A stretch of 64,000 nucleotides of DNA from contig NZ_JAANIH010000028.1 in NCBI RefSeq assembly GCF_014529705.1, positions 1 to 64,000 of the forward strand, written 5' to 3'. The DNA is from Bradyrhizobium campsiandrae (GTDB lineage Bacteria; Pseudomonadota; Alphaproteobacteria; Rhizobiales; Xanthobacteraceae). The position numbers and the translations under genes were made by a program. Every line of letters starts with the position of its first letter. Position 1 is the first letter of the stretch. Positions 26,394 through 35,047 of the stretch are shown one piece after another. The notes under the pieces were generated by a model. The model was not told the DNA's origin. It ran no database searches and saw only the letters and a program-made list of their open reading frames with translations.

Positions 26394-27326
26394 TTAGACC
26401 TGAGCATTTCGGCGCACTGTTTGGGGAGGCTGACCGAGCGTACGTAGGAAGGCACGACGCATGCGTTCGCGATCGGCGAAACCCGTCTCATACGCGACCG
26501 TCTCGACGGTATGACGTCCGTCTTCCAGCATTAGGCGCGCGGCTTCGACGCGGAGGCGTTCCACCGCTTTGGCCGGGGTCTGGCCCGTCTCATCCCGAAA
26601 CGCGCGGCTAAACTGGCGCGAACTAAGATGGGCGGCCTCGGCAAGTTCGTCGAGCGAAAGCGTGTTCTTCAAATTGGACCGCGCATAGGTAAGCGCATTC
26701 TGGATTCGGTCGGACTTGGGAGCGAGATCCAGCAACGCTGAATGCTGCGACTGCCCTCCGGCACGGCGATGGTAGAGAACGAGTTGGCGCGCGACCGATT
26801 TGGCAACAATGATTCCGTGATCGGCCTCGACCATGGCCAGTGCCAAATCAATCCCAGCAGTCATTCCGGCAGACGTCCAGATTTGGCCATCCTGGATAAA
26901 AATGCGATCGGCTTCGACATGAACGTCAGGGTATCGCTGCCTCAACGCATCAGCCATCATCCAATGGGTCGTCGCACGCCGGTTCGCCAGCAGTCCCGCT
27001 TGAGCGAGGATAAAGGACCCGGTGCAGATTGCAGCGATCCTCTGCGCAGTTTTGGTGGCGCGCTGAAGGTATCGCGCGAGTGCATCTGACGCCTCTGGCA
27101 TGGCGCCGCCACCACAGACAATCAGACTGTCGAAAAGCACTTCACCGATCGGTTCGCTCAAAACCGTAACCGCACCGGATCCATTGATGGCGCCTCCCGC
27201 TTCAGAGCGGACCGACACCTGGTATGCCGGCGTGTCGAGCACGAGGTTAGCGACCTCGAATACCGAACTCGCCGCCAAGCACACCAACTGAAAGCTCGGA
27301 TAGACGACGAGCCCGACCCTGTGCAT
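26394..27326 (-). CDS. GlxA family transcriptional regulator (paralogue 3)
   Basis: Regulator of about 310 aa, with DJ-1/PfpI-like sensor (AAICTGSFILAQAG near residue 100) and AraC-type double helix-turn-helix (LDELAEAAHLSSRQFSRAFRDETG, then VETVAYETGFADRERMRRAF). The ATG at 27326 has a clear GGAGG site; the frame runs back to 27377 but without one. It is divergent from the SDR at 27480. It is more diverged from paralogues 1 and 2 than they are from each other. Confidence 0.92.
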   Translation of the reverse strand: MHRVGLVVYPSFQLVCLAASSVFEVANLVLDTPAYQVSVRSEAGGAINGSGAVTVLSEPIGEVLFDSLIVCGGGAMPEASDALARYLQRATKTAQRIAAICTGSFILAQAGLLANRRATTHWMMADALRQRYPDVHVEADRIFIQDGQIWTSAGMTAGIDLALAMVEADHGIIVAKSVARQLVLYHRRAGGQSQHSALLDLAPKSDRIQNALTYARSNLKNTLSLDELAEAAHLSSRQFSRAFRDETGQTPAKAVERLRVEAARLMLEDGRHTVETVAYETGFADRERMRRAFLRTLGQPPQTVRRNAQV

Positions 27327-27358
27327 CGGAACCTCCGTATGGCTAGAAAGGTGGCAAC

Positions 27359-27367
27359 TATGACATT
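27359..27367. promoter_or_regulatory. TATGACATT element in the GlxA3/SDR divergent promoter
   Basis: Same nonamer and same distance (33 bp) to a GlxA gene start as in the GlxA2 promoter. Here it lies inside a GTGGC-N15-GCCAC inverted repeat (27351-27375), which could be a regulator site overlapping the glxA promoter. Confidence 0.35.
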
Positions 27368-27479
27368 CCAGCCACAATAAGCAAGGGCCATAAGGGTGCC
27401 CGTCAGCAATGCCAGTGGAGACTGGCTATTCCGGTCATCGTCGGCAGCCGTTCATCATTTCGAAACAAAGGAGAAACCC

Positions 27480-28232
27480 ATGCCTCGGCTTGAAGGCAAG
27501 ATCGCTGTGGTTACTGGAGCCAACTCAGGCATTGGTCTCGCCACCGCTAAGACCTTTCTTAAAGAGGGCGCGGCGCGGGTTTATGTTACTGGACGCCGGA
27601 AGTCCGAATTGGAAGCCGCGGTCAAGTCCCTGGGCGAACGCGCGATCGGAGTTCAAGGCGACGTCACCAAGCCCGCCGACCTTGACCGCCTTTACGACCG
27701 CGTAAAGACGGAGGTCGGGCACGTAGACGCCGTGTTCGCAAATGCAGGATATGCAACACCGGCTCCGCTGGGAAGCATTACCGAAGAACACATCGACGGG
27801 CTTCTCAACACCAACGTCAAGGGCGTAATCTGGACGGTTCAGAAGGCATTGCCATTGATGGGTCCCGGAAGCTCCATCATTCTCAGTGCCTCGATCGTGG
27901 CCAGCAAGGGCTTCGGCAACTGGAGTCTCTATAGCGCTTCTAAGGCCGCGGTCCGTTCGTTCGCGCGCACTTGGTCATCGGATCTCAAGGGTCGGAATAT
28001 TCGGGTTAACGCGGTGAGTCCCGGAGTCATCAAGACACCCGCTTGGAGCGAATCGGGCCTTCCGAAGGAGCAAGTCGACGGCTTCCTTGAGTTCGCGGCC
28101 TCGATCACGCCATTGTCGCGTACGGGGCTCGACGAGGAGATTGCAAAGGTCGTCGCATTCCTGGCGTCCGATGAAAGCAGTTTCATGAACGGAAGTGAGG
28201 TCTTCGTCGACGGTGGTCTCGCGCAGATTTAG
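27480..28232 (+). CDS. short-chain dehydrogenase/reductase (SDR)
   Basis: Classical SDR of 250 aa. TGANSGIGLATA is the cofactor motif near residues 12-23, NAGYATP lies near 87, with catalytic Ser in LSASIV and Tyr/Lys in LYSASKAA. It ends with the MNGSEVFVDGGLAQI segment typical of the FabG-like group. AAAGGAG precedes the ATG at 27480. It is divergent from GlxA paralogue 3 and followed at 28301 by a SnoaL-like gene. Confidence 0.93.
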   Translation: MPRLEGKIAVVTGANSGIGLATAKTFLKEGAARVYVTGRRKSELEAAVKSLGERAIGVQGDVTKPADLDRLYDRVKTEVGHVDAVFANAGYATPAPLGSITEEHIDGLLNTNVKGVIWTVQKALPLMGPGSSIILSASIVASKGFGNWSLYSASKAAVRSFARTWSSDLKGRNIRVNAVSPGVIKTPAWSESGLPKEQVDGFLEFAASITPLSRTGLDEEIAKVVAFLASDESSFMNGSEVFVDGGLAQI

Positions 28233-28300
28233 CTGCGAGATGGCCGTTCCGCGGGCCGGCCGCCCCCAGCTTAGTGCAGCGGGCCCCTTGGAGCCAATCA

Positions 28301-28750
28301 ATGAAAAAGGACACGCAAATGTTGTCGAGCCGTGAGCTGCTGAATGAGTTCTTCGATTGCTTGAGACATTTCGACACTTCCATCAATCGATGTGTCGATC
28401 TGTTCGCTGATGACGGAGTGTTTGAATTTCCTTATTTTCCGGTTCTCGGGATACCTTCTCGCTTTGAGGGAAAAGTCGCTCTTCGCCAAGTCCTGGAGAT
28501 GATCCGGTCTCATTTCTCGTCGTTCACGGTATCGAACATCGAGATTCACGAGGTGAAAGGCGCGGATATTGTATTCGTCCGATACCACACGGACGGCTTT
28601 ATCGACGGGACCGAGCGGGTTTACGCACAGGATTACGTCAGCCAACTGGTAGCCGAAGGCGGTAAGATCAAGATTCTACGGGAATATCTGAACGTCATTC
28701 TCACGGCACGCATGCTATTCCCCAATGGCCTAGCGGACGTGCCTGATTGA
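28301..28750 (+). CDS. SnoaL/NTF2-like family protein
   Basis: Small protein of about 149 aa with the NTF2-like cone pattern: an N-terminal helix (SSRELLNEFFDCLRHFD), LFADDGVFEFPYFP, a mid segment FEGKVALRQVLEMIRSHF, and a final beta pair (YHTDGFIDGTERVYAQDYVSQL). Related proteins include ketosteroid-isomerase-like enzymes and polyketide cyclases, but the function here is unknown. Start codons at 28301 (after TTGGAG) and 28319 (after AAGGA) are both possible. Probably co-transcribed with the SDR. Confidence 0.8.
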   Translation: MKKDTQMLSSRELLNEFFDCLRHFDTSINRCVDLFADDGVFEFPYFPVLGIPSRFEGKVALRQVLEMIRSHFSSFTVSNIEIHEVKGADIVFVRYHTDGFIDGTERVYAQDYVSQLVAEGGKIKILREYLNVILTARMLFPNGLADVPD

Positions 28751-28885
28751 AATAATTTGCGTTTGTCTGCCGCTGGCCTGTGAGGGCTATCGCCGGCCCT
28801 GTGTCCTAAAGCCCGGGCGCTCTACACCGATCGAACAAACACGATCCCTTATCTTTGGCCACCGCTCGCCACGGAGTTGGCTCTC

Positions 28886-29677
28886 ATGCATGATTTTCCT
28901 GGGCCGTCGAAGAATTCGGCCATCGGCAATCAGGCTGGAGATTGCCTAAAGACGCGTCAGAACGGCGACCCTCTCGATATCTCTGGAGAGACCTGTCGCC
29001 ACTCGACCTGTGCCAACCGAATTATGCCAACGGGAAGGCTAGGTGCGAACCCGCAGCTGTTCAGCGTTTTGCCAAGTCAGCCTCAGAACCAAGCCTCGCT
29101 CATTCTCGTCGAGACGGAAATTCTTCTGAGAATGTATGGCCATCGCAAGATCAGGGTGGCTGACATCGCGGACGCTTGCGCCTTCTCAGCCGCCAACGTC
29201 TATCGGTATTTCCCGAGCCGACGCGCAATCCTCAACGCTCTGGCATCTCACTACCTGAGCGAGGCCGAGCTTACAGCCGTCGCTTGCGCTACACGCAACA
29301 GCAACTCTGCGCAGGACAGGCTCAGCGGCTTTCTCTTAGGCTTGAATACAACTTTGATCATCACATCTGATTCCGAGCCGCAGATCAGTGAGTTGCTCGC
29401 AGACGCCGCTACAGAACAATGGCCCTGCTACTCTCACTACAGTGCACGGGTCATTCTCCGCATCGCAAATTTTCTCACAGAAGCGAGCGTGTCTGGTGAC
29501 TTGGCGCTCGAGGCTGATCTTGAGCAGGAAGCCAAGCGCGTGAAGGCAGGGGCCTGTGCTTTGGTGGAGCCCGACGTCATCCGACTCTGCCGGGATAAAC
29601 ACGACGCTAACACACGCGAGGGTTTAAGCCGTCTAATCGCGGCCGCGCTATTCAGCGTGTCCGCATCACCAGCCTGA
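28886..29677 (+). CDS. TetR family transcriptional regulator with extended N-terminus
   Basis: Regulator with a TetR helix-turn-helix RKIRVADIADACAFSAANVYRYFPSRRAIL (near residue 90 of the longest frame) and a TetR-like C-terminal domain. From 28886 the product is about 263 aa, with around 80 residues before the DNA-binding domain that are unlike TetR proteins; an ATG at 29024 would give a normal 217-aa product. The true start is uncertain because neither has a strong ribosome-binding site. Transcribed away from the SnoaL gene; no target is obvious. Confidence 0.78.
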   Translation: MHDFPGPSKNSAIGNQAGDCLKTRQNGDPLDISGETCRHSTCANRIMPTGRLGANPQLFSVLPSQPQNQASLILVETEILLRMYGHRKIRVADIADACAFSAANVYRYFPSRRAILNALASHYLSEAELTAVACATRNSNSAQDRLSGFLLGLNTTLIITSDSEPQISELLADAATEQWPCYSHYSARVILRIANFLTEASVSGDLALEADLEQEAKRVKAGACALVEPDVIRLCRDKHDANTREGLSRLIAAALFSVSASPA

Positions 29678-30112
29678 TGGTGTTGATTCATTGGAGCTTG
29701 CCGACTGGAGCAAGCTCAACAAGTTTAAAAAATATCGCCATTTTCCTCGAGCCGACTGTTAGTGTGATAGGCGACAAGGCAATCGTCCCATGTCGGCAAG
29801 ACCGAACGCAGGGCAACAGAAACGTTTACGCGCCTCCGGGAAATGGGACACTAAAGGCAAACTCGGCGGTGGTAGTGGGCAGCGAGCTCTTCGTAAAAGG
29901 CGATGCCGGTCACCTGATAATACCGGCAGAAGTCTAGACCCGGATGCCGCTCCGCCGGGCAGCGACGGCATTGATGACACCCCTCCTCCCAGAACTATCT
30001 GGATCGAGCATGTCTTCATCTTGGTCCGATTAGCCTCGAGTTAGCCGGCATTCACACGGCAGGTTAAGCCGAGGATCGACGACCTGACGGGGCTCTGTTG
30101 GCCGCTCCGTGA
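29678..30112. other. intergenic region between TetR and amidase genes
   Basis: About 435 bp between a plus-strand TetR gene and the end of a minus-strand amidase gene. Short frames occur on both strands, including a minus-strand stretch near 29930-29850 that reads like protein (VTGIAFYEELAAHY), but I cannot match it to a family and it is interrupted by stops. It may be a decayed gene. Confidence 0.35.
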
Positions 30113-31555
30113 CTATGAGGGTGGAGCGGGTATTTTTCCGACGACCGCTGAAATACGTGCAGCAAGATTGAGCAGCTTACCATCTTGCTCGGCCGCCCCG
30201 TCGATTTCCATTCCAATCGGCAAACCATCCGCGGAAATTCCGATGGGTAGGCTGATTCCCGGTATGCCCGCGCAGCTGGTAGCGACAACGTTCTTGCTGA
30301 TCGCTAAGCCAGGGACTTTCTGGCCCGCGATAGTTATTTCCTCATCGGCGGGAATAGGTGGTGCAACGGTGGGCGTGGTCGGAAAGATCAGAGCATCGAT
30401 GCCGTTCGAACAGTAACTCTCCGCGTAGCGTTTCTGCAACAAGGGGCGATGCACGGTCACGGATTCCAGAAACGCCTCCTTCGAAACATAATCTGGACCA
30501 CTGGGAAGCACGCTGGCGGTCCACCAAACCTTAACGTTGTCTCCGAGTCCTTCGTAAATGTCCATAAATGTCGCTGGCGCATTGTTTTCTTCAAGGTACT
30601 TTGTGATGTGCGGCATTACTTCGTGCCAGAAAATTGGCCAATTTGCTTTTTCTACAAGCGGCAGAAAGTCGTCACCGAGATCAATCTCGATCACTTCCGC
30701 GCCGGAAGCCTTCAGCTTCTCAATTGATAATTTAAAAGCACGCTCAACCTCTGGATCGACGAGGTCGAGGTACTGTTTCGGCGCGTATCCAATCCGTACA
30801 CCCTCTAGGCCAGGGCCGGACGTGGCCGGTGGATGTTGGTAGCCCGTGACTACCGCGTCGAGGAGCACGCAATCCTCCACCGTGCGAGCTAGTGGACCGA
30901 TAGCATCGAACGTATGTGATATCGGAGCTGCGCCGGCGGTCGGCCAGCGACCGGTTGTCGGGCGAAATCCAACGATACCGCACAGCGATGCGGGGAGCCG
31001 AATCGAGCCCACCGTGTCGCCGCCAAGTGCAGCGGGGACTAATCTTGCCGCAATGGAAGCCCCGGCACCGCTTGAAGATCCACCAGTGATGCGCTCGACA
31101 TTATAAGGGTTTCTGACTTGGCCATAATGTACATTCAGGCCTGTGTATCCAAACGACATTTCCGGAAGATTGTTCTTGCCGAACAGGATGGCACCAGCTG
31201 CCCTTAGCGAGGAGATGACCGCGGCGTCTTGTTCGGGCCGAAATCCAGCGAGGACCTTCGTTCCTACTGACGTCCGGATGTTCCTTATCTGCATGCTGTC
31301 TTTGATAGCGATCGGTACTCCATGAAGCGGACCCATTGGCTTATTGGAATCGCGATGCAGATCACAGACGCGAGCAGCCTCCAAAATCGAGTTTTCATCG
31401 AGCGTAATGAACGCCCTTAGATCAGCCCTTTCGCGACAGCGGCGTAGCAAAGCAGCAGCATACGCTACGGCACTAAGCGAACCGCCTCGGATTGCCGCGG
31501 CCGCTTCCGCGACGGAAAGTTCGTGAAGATCGTTCGAGGACTTCTGATCGGACAC
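30113..31555 (-). CDS. amidase signature family protein
   Basis: Amidase of 480 aa. The Ser-cisSer-Lys catalytic triad is visible: Lys in GVPIAIKDS near residue 85, cis-Ser in GGSSSGAGAS near 158 and nucleophile Ser in GDTVGSIRLPAS near 180. Such enzymes hydrolyse aryl- or alkyl-amides such as indoleacetamide or mandelamide to acids and ammonia. It is divergent from the AraC gene at 31828, across a repeat-rich 270-bp promoter region, which suggests that regulator controls it. Confidence 0.93.
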   Translation of the reverse strand: MSDQKSSNDLHELSVAEAAAAIRGGSLSAVAYAAALLRRCRERADLRAFITLDENSILEAARVCDLHRDSNKPMGPLHGVPIAIKDSMQIRNIRTSVGTKVLAGFRPEQDAAVISSLRAAGAILFGKNNLPEMSFGYTGLNVHYGQVRNPYNVERITGGSSSGAGASIAARLVPAALGGDTVGSIRLPASLCGIVGFRPTTGRWPTAGAAPISHTFDAIGPLARTVEDCVLLDAVVTGYQHPPATSGPGLEGVRIGYAPKQYLDLVDPEVERAFKLSIEKLKASGAEVIEIDLGDDFLPLVEKANWPIFWHEVMPHITKYLEENNAPATFMDIYEGLGDNVKVWWTASVLPSGPDYVSKEAFLESVTVHRPLLQKRYAESYCSNGIDALIFPTTPTVAPPIPADEEITIAGQKVPGLAISKNVVATSCAGIPGISLPIGISADGLPIGMEIDGAAEQDGKLLNLAARISAVVGKIPAPPS

Positions 31556-31633
31556 GGGGTGTTTCCCTCATTGGTACACTCAAGATGGTGTCGGTCCGTA
31601 CCATGGTTGGTTGGCGCGCCGCTGCGCTCAAAC

Positions 31634-31704
31634 TGCCAGGCAAGTGGCCTTTGCCTGCCAATTGGCTTTTTTGCCCGCCCTTTTGACATTGCTTGCCATT
31701 GGGC
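31634..31704. promoter_or_regulatory. GCCA/TGGC repeat array between amidase and AraC genes
   Basis: Three copies of a GCCA...TGGC-type inverted motif: GCCAGGCAAGTGGC at 31635-31648, the perfect palindrome GCCAATTGGC at 31657-31666, and GCCATTGGGC at 31695-31704. Related half-sites (TTGCCA) recur at 31753-31759 and 31788-31793. They lie between the divergent starts and are good candidates for AraC or enhancer-protein binding. Confidence 0.45.
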
Positions 31705-31776
31705 ATTTGCTGAAATCTGCAGGTTGGCACTAGAACGGCCCTGGGCGGGACATTTGCCACTTGTCGTGGTTTGCGA

Positions 31777-31791
31777 TGGCACGATGCTTGC
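31777..31791 (+). promoter_or_regulatory. sigma-54-type -24/-12 promoter upstream of AraC gene
   Basis: TGGCACGATGCTTGC fits the sigma-54 consensus TGGCACG-N4-TTGC exactly, with the correct spacing between the GG and GC elements. Initiation would fall near 31803, about 25 nt before the ATG at 31828. A GCCA/TGGC repeat array lies 75-140 bp upstream, where enhancer sites could be. Confidence 0.55.
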
Positions 31792-31827
31792 CAGACCCTC
31801 GCAAATGAACAGATTGGAGGGGGCTAA

Positions 31828-32775
31828 ATGCTTAAGATGCAGAATCTTGAGGCTGTCAAAGATCGCGAGGGCTATGATCGCTGGCATCAGGTGAGTTGCC
31901 GCAACTATTCCTACTGCGAGGCCCGACGCGATTCTGACTACCCATTTAGCGCTCAAATCAGTAGCTGGAGATTTGGCGCATTGGGGTTTAGTGACGGTCG
32001 CTTATCCTCTGATCTGACCCAGTTGGACCGTGGACCTGCCGAGATCCGCAAGGACCCGCGGGACCACTTCATGTTGTATCTCGTGTTGCTCGGAGGGGTC
32101 TGCCTAACGCAGGACGGACGCGAGGCGCGGGCACAAAGCGGCGATCTCTTTCTCTATGATCAAGCTCAGCCCTTCACGCTGAAATTTCGTCAAGACTACC
32201 GCGCTATCATGGTGAACATACCTCGACCGTTGTTAATTTCGCGCTTGCCAAGAGCGCGTGGGCTGACAGCCCGCCGTATAGCGGGGGATTCAAAGCTGGG
32301 CGCACTGGCCGGAACAATCGTGCGCCAGATCACTAAGTTCGGCGAACCGGCTGACACTCACGTAATCGATCGTCTCGGAAGCTCTGCTCTCGACATCCTT
32401 GCCACGACGATGGAAGCCGAGCTGGCGGGTCCGCCGGAAGTTGGATGCGCCCGCGAGCGTCTGCTCACGCAGGTGAAAAGCTACATTTTGGCGCATCTTC
32501 ATAGGTCTGATCTCGACATCGAGACTATTGCGAAAGCGCAAAATATCGCTCCGCGCACTCTCAATCGCCTCTTCGCGATCGATGGCACGACGCCGATCCG
32601 CTGGCTCTGGGAACAACGGCTTCTTGCGTGCTACAAGGCGCTTGCGGAGGGGCACGTTTGCCGGGTTACAGACGCAGCAGTGAGTTTCGGATTCACCGAT
32701 ATGTCTCACTTCAGCCGCGCCTTCAAAAATTCCTTCGGAATGTCACCACACCTCATAAGGCGCAGTCGACACTAG
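31828..32775 (+). CDS. AraC family transcriptional regulator (AraC-binding-like N-domain)
   Basis: Regulator of 315 aa. The N-terminal half (about 50-150) has the cupin-like sensor pattern typical of AraC_binding_2 proteins such as NphR and FeaR (RDHFMLYLVLLGG, SGDLFLYDQAQPF). The C-terminal domain has helix-turn-helix segments IETIAKAQNIAPRTLNRLFA and VTDAAVSFGFTDMSHFSRAF. TTGGAGG precedes the ATG. FeaR/NphR-like regulators commonly activate genes for amide or nitrile degradation, matching the divergent amidase gene. Confidence 0.92.
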   Translation: MLKMQNLEAVKDREGYDRWHQVSCRNYSYCEARRDSDYPFSAQISSWRFGALGFSDGRLSSDLTQLDRGPAEIRKDPRDHFMLYLVLLGGVCLTQDGREARAQSGDLFLYDQAQPFTLKFRQDYRAIMVNIPRPLLISRLPRARGLTARRIAGDSKLGALAGTIVRQITKFGEPADTHVIDRLGSSALDILATTMEAELAGPPEVGCARERLLTQVKSYILAHLHRSDLDIETIAKAQNIAPRTLNRLFAIDGTTPIRWLWEQRLLACYKALAEGHVCRVTDAAVSFGFTDMSHFSRAFKNSFGMSPHLIRRSRH

Positions 32776-32862
32776 CTAGTCATCTGGAACGCAGGAGCCA
32801 GAACATGAGGTTCCCGAAAAGAGCCCCTACAGCGACGAGTGGGCGACGCGATGTCTCTCGCC

Positions 32863-33624
32863 TTATTCCGCTGTCCATCCTCCATCGATGAGCATAGATG
32901 TTCCTGTCATAAGACTGGATGCTTCGCTTGCGAGATAAACTACCGCGCCGACTACGTCTTCAACGCGCCCCAAGCGACCCAGCTTGATCTTGGACATTAC
33001 CTGGTCCTTGAACGCTTGATCGTCGAAAAACGGTTTTGTCATCGGCGTTTCGATAAAGGTCGGTGCAATGGTATTGACGCGGATCCTGTACCGAGCCAGA
33101 TCGAGAGCCATGGCTTTCGAAAAGCCCTCCATGGCCCACTTCGAAGCGCAGTAGAGCGAACGATTCTCAGCGCCTACGTGGCCCATCTGGGAGGAAATAT
33201 TGATAATGGACCCTGGCGAGCCGGCCGCAATGAGCCGTCGCGCCACGGCCTGCGCAACGAAAAAAGACGCGCGCACATTCAGATTCATGACGTAGTCGAA
33301 GTCAACGGCGGAGACGGCCGTCATGTGGTTCGGCCGGTTGGTGCCAGCGTTGTTAACGAGGATATCATAAGGCTCCGACTCATGGATCGCAGCCGATACT
33401 GCTTCCAGGTCCGTCACATCGAGCACCAACACGTCAGCGCACGCCCCCTCGTCGCGAATAGCCTTCGCAGCGATACCGATTTCGGAGGGCGTTCTCGAAC
33501 ATAACGTGACGTGTGCCCCGGCCTCTGCTAACGCCCATGCCGCGGCAAGTCCAATGCCGCGTCCCGCGCCCGTAACGAGCGCGCGACGACCATCTATTCG
33601 AAATGAAGGAATTGCCGAAAGCAT
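32863..33624 (-). CDS. short-chain dehydrogenase/reductase (SDR)
   Basis: Classical SDR of 253 aa. TGAGRGIGLAAA is the cofactor motif near residues 18-29, NNAGTNR lies near 91, with catalytic Ser in NISSQMG and Tyr/Lys in LYCASKWA. The ending SLMTGTSMLIDGGWTAE is FabG-like. It is 53 bp downstream of the histidinol-dehydrogenase-like gene and probably part of that operon. An alcohol or polyol dehydrogenase, by context. Confidence 0.93.
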   Translation of the reverse strand: MLSAIPSFRIDGRRALVTGAGRGIGLAAAWALAEAGAHVTLCSRTPSEIGIAAKAIRDEGACADVLVLDVTDLEAVSAAIHESEPYDILVNNAGTNRPNHMTAVSAVDFDYVMNLNVRASFFVAQAVARRLIAAGSPGSIINISSQMGHVGAENRSLYCASKWAMEGFSKAMALDLARYRIRVNTIAPTFIETPMTKPFFDDQAFKDQVMSKIKLGRLGRVEDVVGAVVYLASEASSLMTGTSMLIDGGWTAE

Positions 33625-33677
33625 TGTTTGGCCCGTGCGGCCTCGACGAATTCAAGCGACGCCGAGGCCCTCTCTTT

Positions 33678-34985
33678 CTATTCAGCCGCGGTCGCATAAG
33701 CGACGTTTTTGCCTCCGTAGCGACGGATGCGAACATTCGCCTGTTCGGCATGCCCGACGAAGCCCTCCAGCATGCAGAGCCGAGAGCAATATTCGCCAAT
33801 CATGCTGGAAGCCTCGTCTGTAAGGACCCGCTGATAGGTGCACGTTTTCAGAAATTTTCCGACCCAGAGCCCACCGGTGTAGCGGGCCGACTTCAGGGTA
33901 GGCAGGGTATGGTTGGTTCCGATCACCTTGTCGCCGTAGGCGACATTTGTACGCGGTCCGAGAAAGAGTGCGCCGTAATTGGTCATGTGCTTCAAGAAGT
34001 AGTCTGGATCGCTGGTCATCACCTGAACGTGCTCCGAAGCGATCCGATCGGCTTCGGAGACCATCTCCTCGAGGGTGTCACAAACGATCACTTCTCCATA
34101 GTCTTCCCATGCTTGTCGGGCGACCGCAGCTGTGGGAAGAATGCCGAGCAGACGCTCGATTTCCGCAAGCGTGTCGCGCGCGAGCTTTTCCGAGTTCGTT
34201 AGCAGGATAGCAGGAGAATTTGGCCCATGCTCGGCCTGCCCTAGCAGGTCCGTTGCGCAGATTTCACCATCCACGCTCTCGTCCGCAATCACTAGGGTCT
34301 CGGTGGGACCAGCAAAAAGATCGATGCCGACACGACCGAACAGTTGGCGTTTTGCTTCAGCCACAAAGGCATTTCCCGGGCCTACCAGCATGTCCACCGG
34401 CAAGATGCTCTTTGTACCAAGGGCCATAGCGCCCACCGCCTGTATGCCTCCGAGACAGTAAATCTCGTCCGCGCCAGCCAGGTGCTGCGCAGCCACGATC
34501 GCCGGTGCGGGCTTTCCCTTGTAAGGCGGCGCACACGTCACGATGCGGCTAACGCCTGCCACCTTGGCGGTTATGACAGACATATGCGCGGATGCAAGCA
34601 ACGGATACTTGCCTCCCGGAACATAGCACCCAACCGAATTGATCGGGATGTTCTTGTGTCCAAGAACGATGCCGGGCAGCGTCTCAACTTCGATATCTTT
34701 CATCGAATCGCGCTGAAGCTTCGCGAAATTTCGTACCTGCTCCTGCGCAAAACGGATGTCATCGAGGTTTGTCTTGGACAATTGCGAAACGCATGCCTTA
34801 ATCTCGTCCTCCGTGAGCCGGTAGTCTTCGCGATCCCAGCCATCAAACTTTTTTGAAAGCTCCCGGACCGCGCCATCCCCCCTGGCCTCGATGTCTGCCA
34901 AGATTTGTTCTACGGTCAATCTAACTTTGGTCAGATCTTCGACCCGCGCCTCGGCGCTTCGGCTCTGCTTCAACGTTCTAGCCAT
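33678..34985 (-). CDS. histidinol dehydrogenase-family enzyme (HpsN-like)
   Basis: HisD-fold NAD-dependent dehydrogenase of 435 aa. The catalytic Glu-His pair is in ASEHVQVMT, the zinc ligands in LGQAEHGPNS (Gln, His), in VAYGDKVIGTNH (Asp) and in GFVGHAEQ (His), all intact. A lone hisD homologue in an operon with an MFS transporter and an SDR is not for histidine synthesis; the family includes HpsN, which oxidises 2,3-dihydroxypropane-1-sulfonate to sulfolactate in two steps. Assignment to that substrate is inference from context. It is 62 bp downstream of the MFS gene. Confidence 0.9.
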   Translation of the reverse strand: MARTLKQSRSAEARVEDLTKVRLTVEQILADIEARGDGAVRELSKKFDGWDREDYRLTEDEIKACVSQLSKTNLDDIRFAQEQVRNFAKLQRDSMKDIEVETLPGIVLGHKNIPINSVGCYVPGGKYPLLASAHMSVITAKVAGVSRIVTCAPPYKGKPAPAIVAAQHLAGADEIYCLGGIQAVGAMALGTKSILPVDMLVGPGNAFVAEAKRQLFGRVGIDLFAGPTETLVIADESVDGEICATDLLGQAEHGPNSPAILLTNSEKLARDTLAEIERLLGILPTAAVARQAWEDYGEVIVCDTLEEMVSEADRIASEHVQVMTSDPDYFLKHMTNYGALFLGPRTNVAYGDKVIGTNHTLPTLKSARYTGGLWVGKFLKTCTYQRVLTDEASSMIGEYCSRLCMLEGFVGHAEQANVRIRRYGGKNVAYATAAE

Positions 34986-35047
34986 TTTCGCTTTCCTTGA
35001 ATCGAATTAAGCGAGGAGCACCAAAGCCCCCCGCGGGCTTGCGGTGC

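Noticed and set aside
29850..29935. Protein-like minus-strand stretch in the TetR/amidase gap
   Set aside because: Readable for about 30 codons but stopped on both sides and not matched to any family I know.
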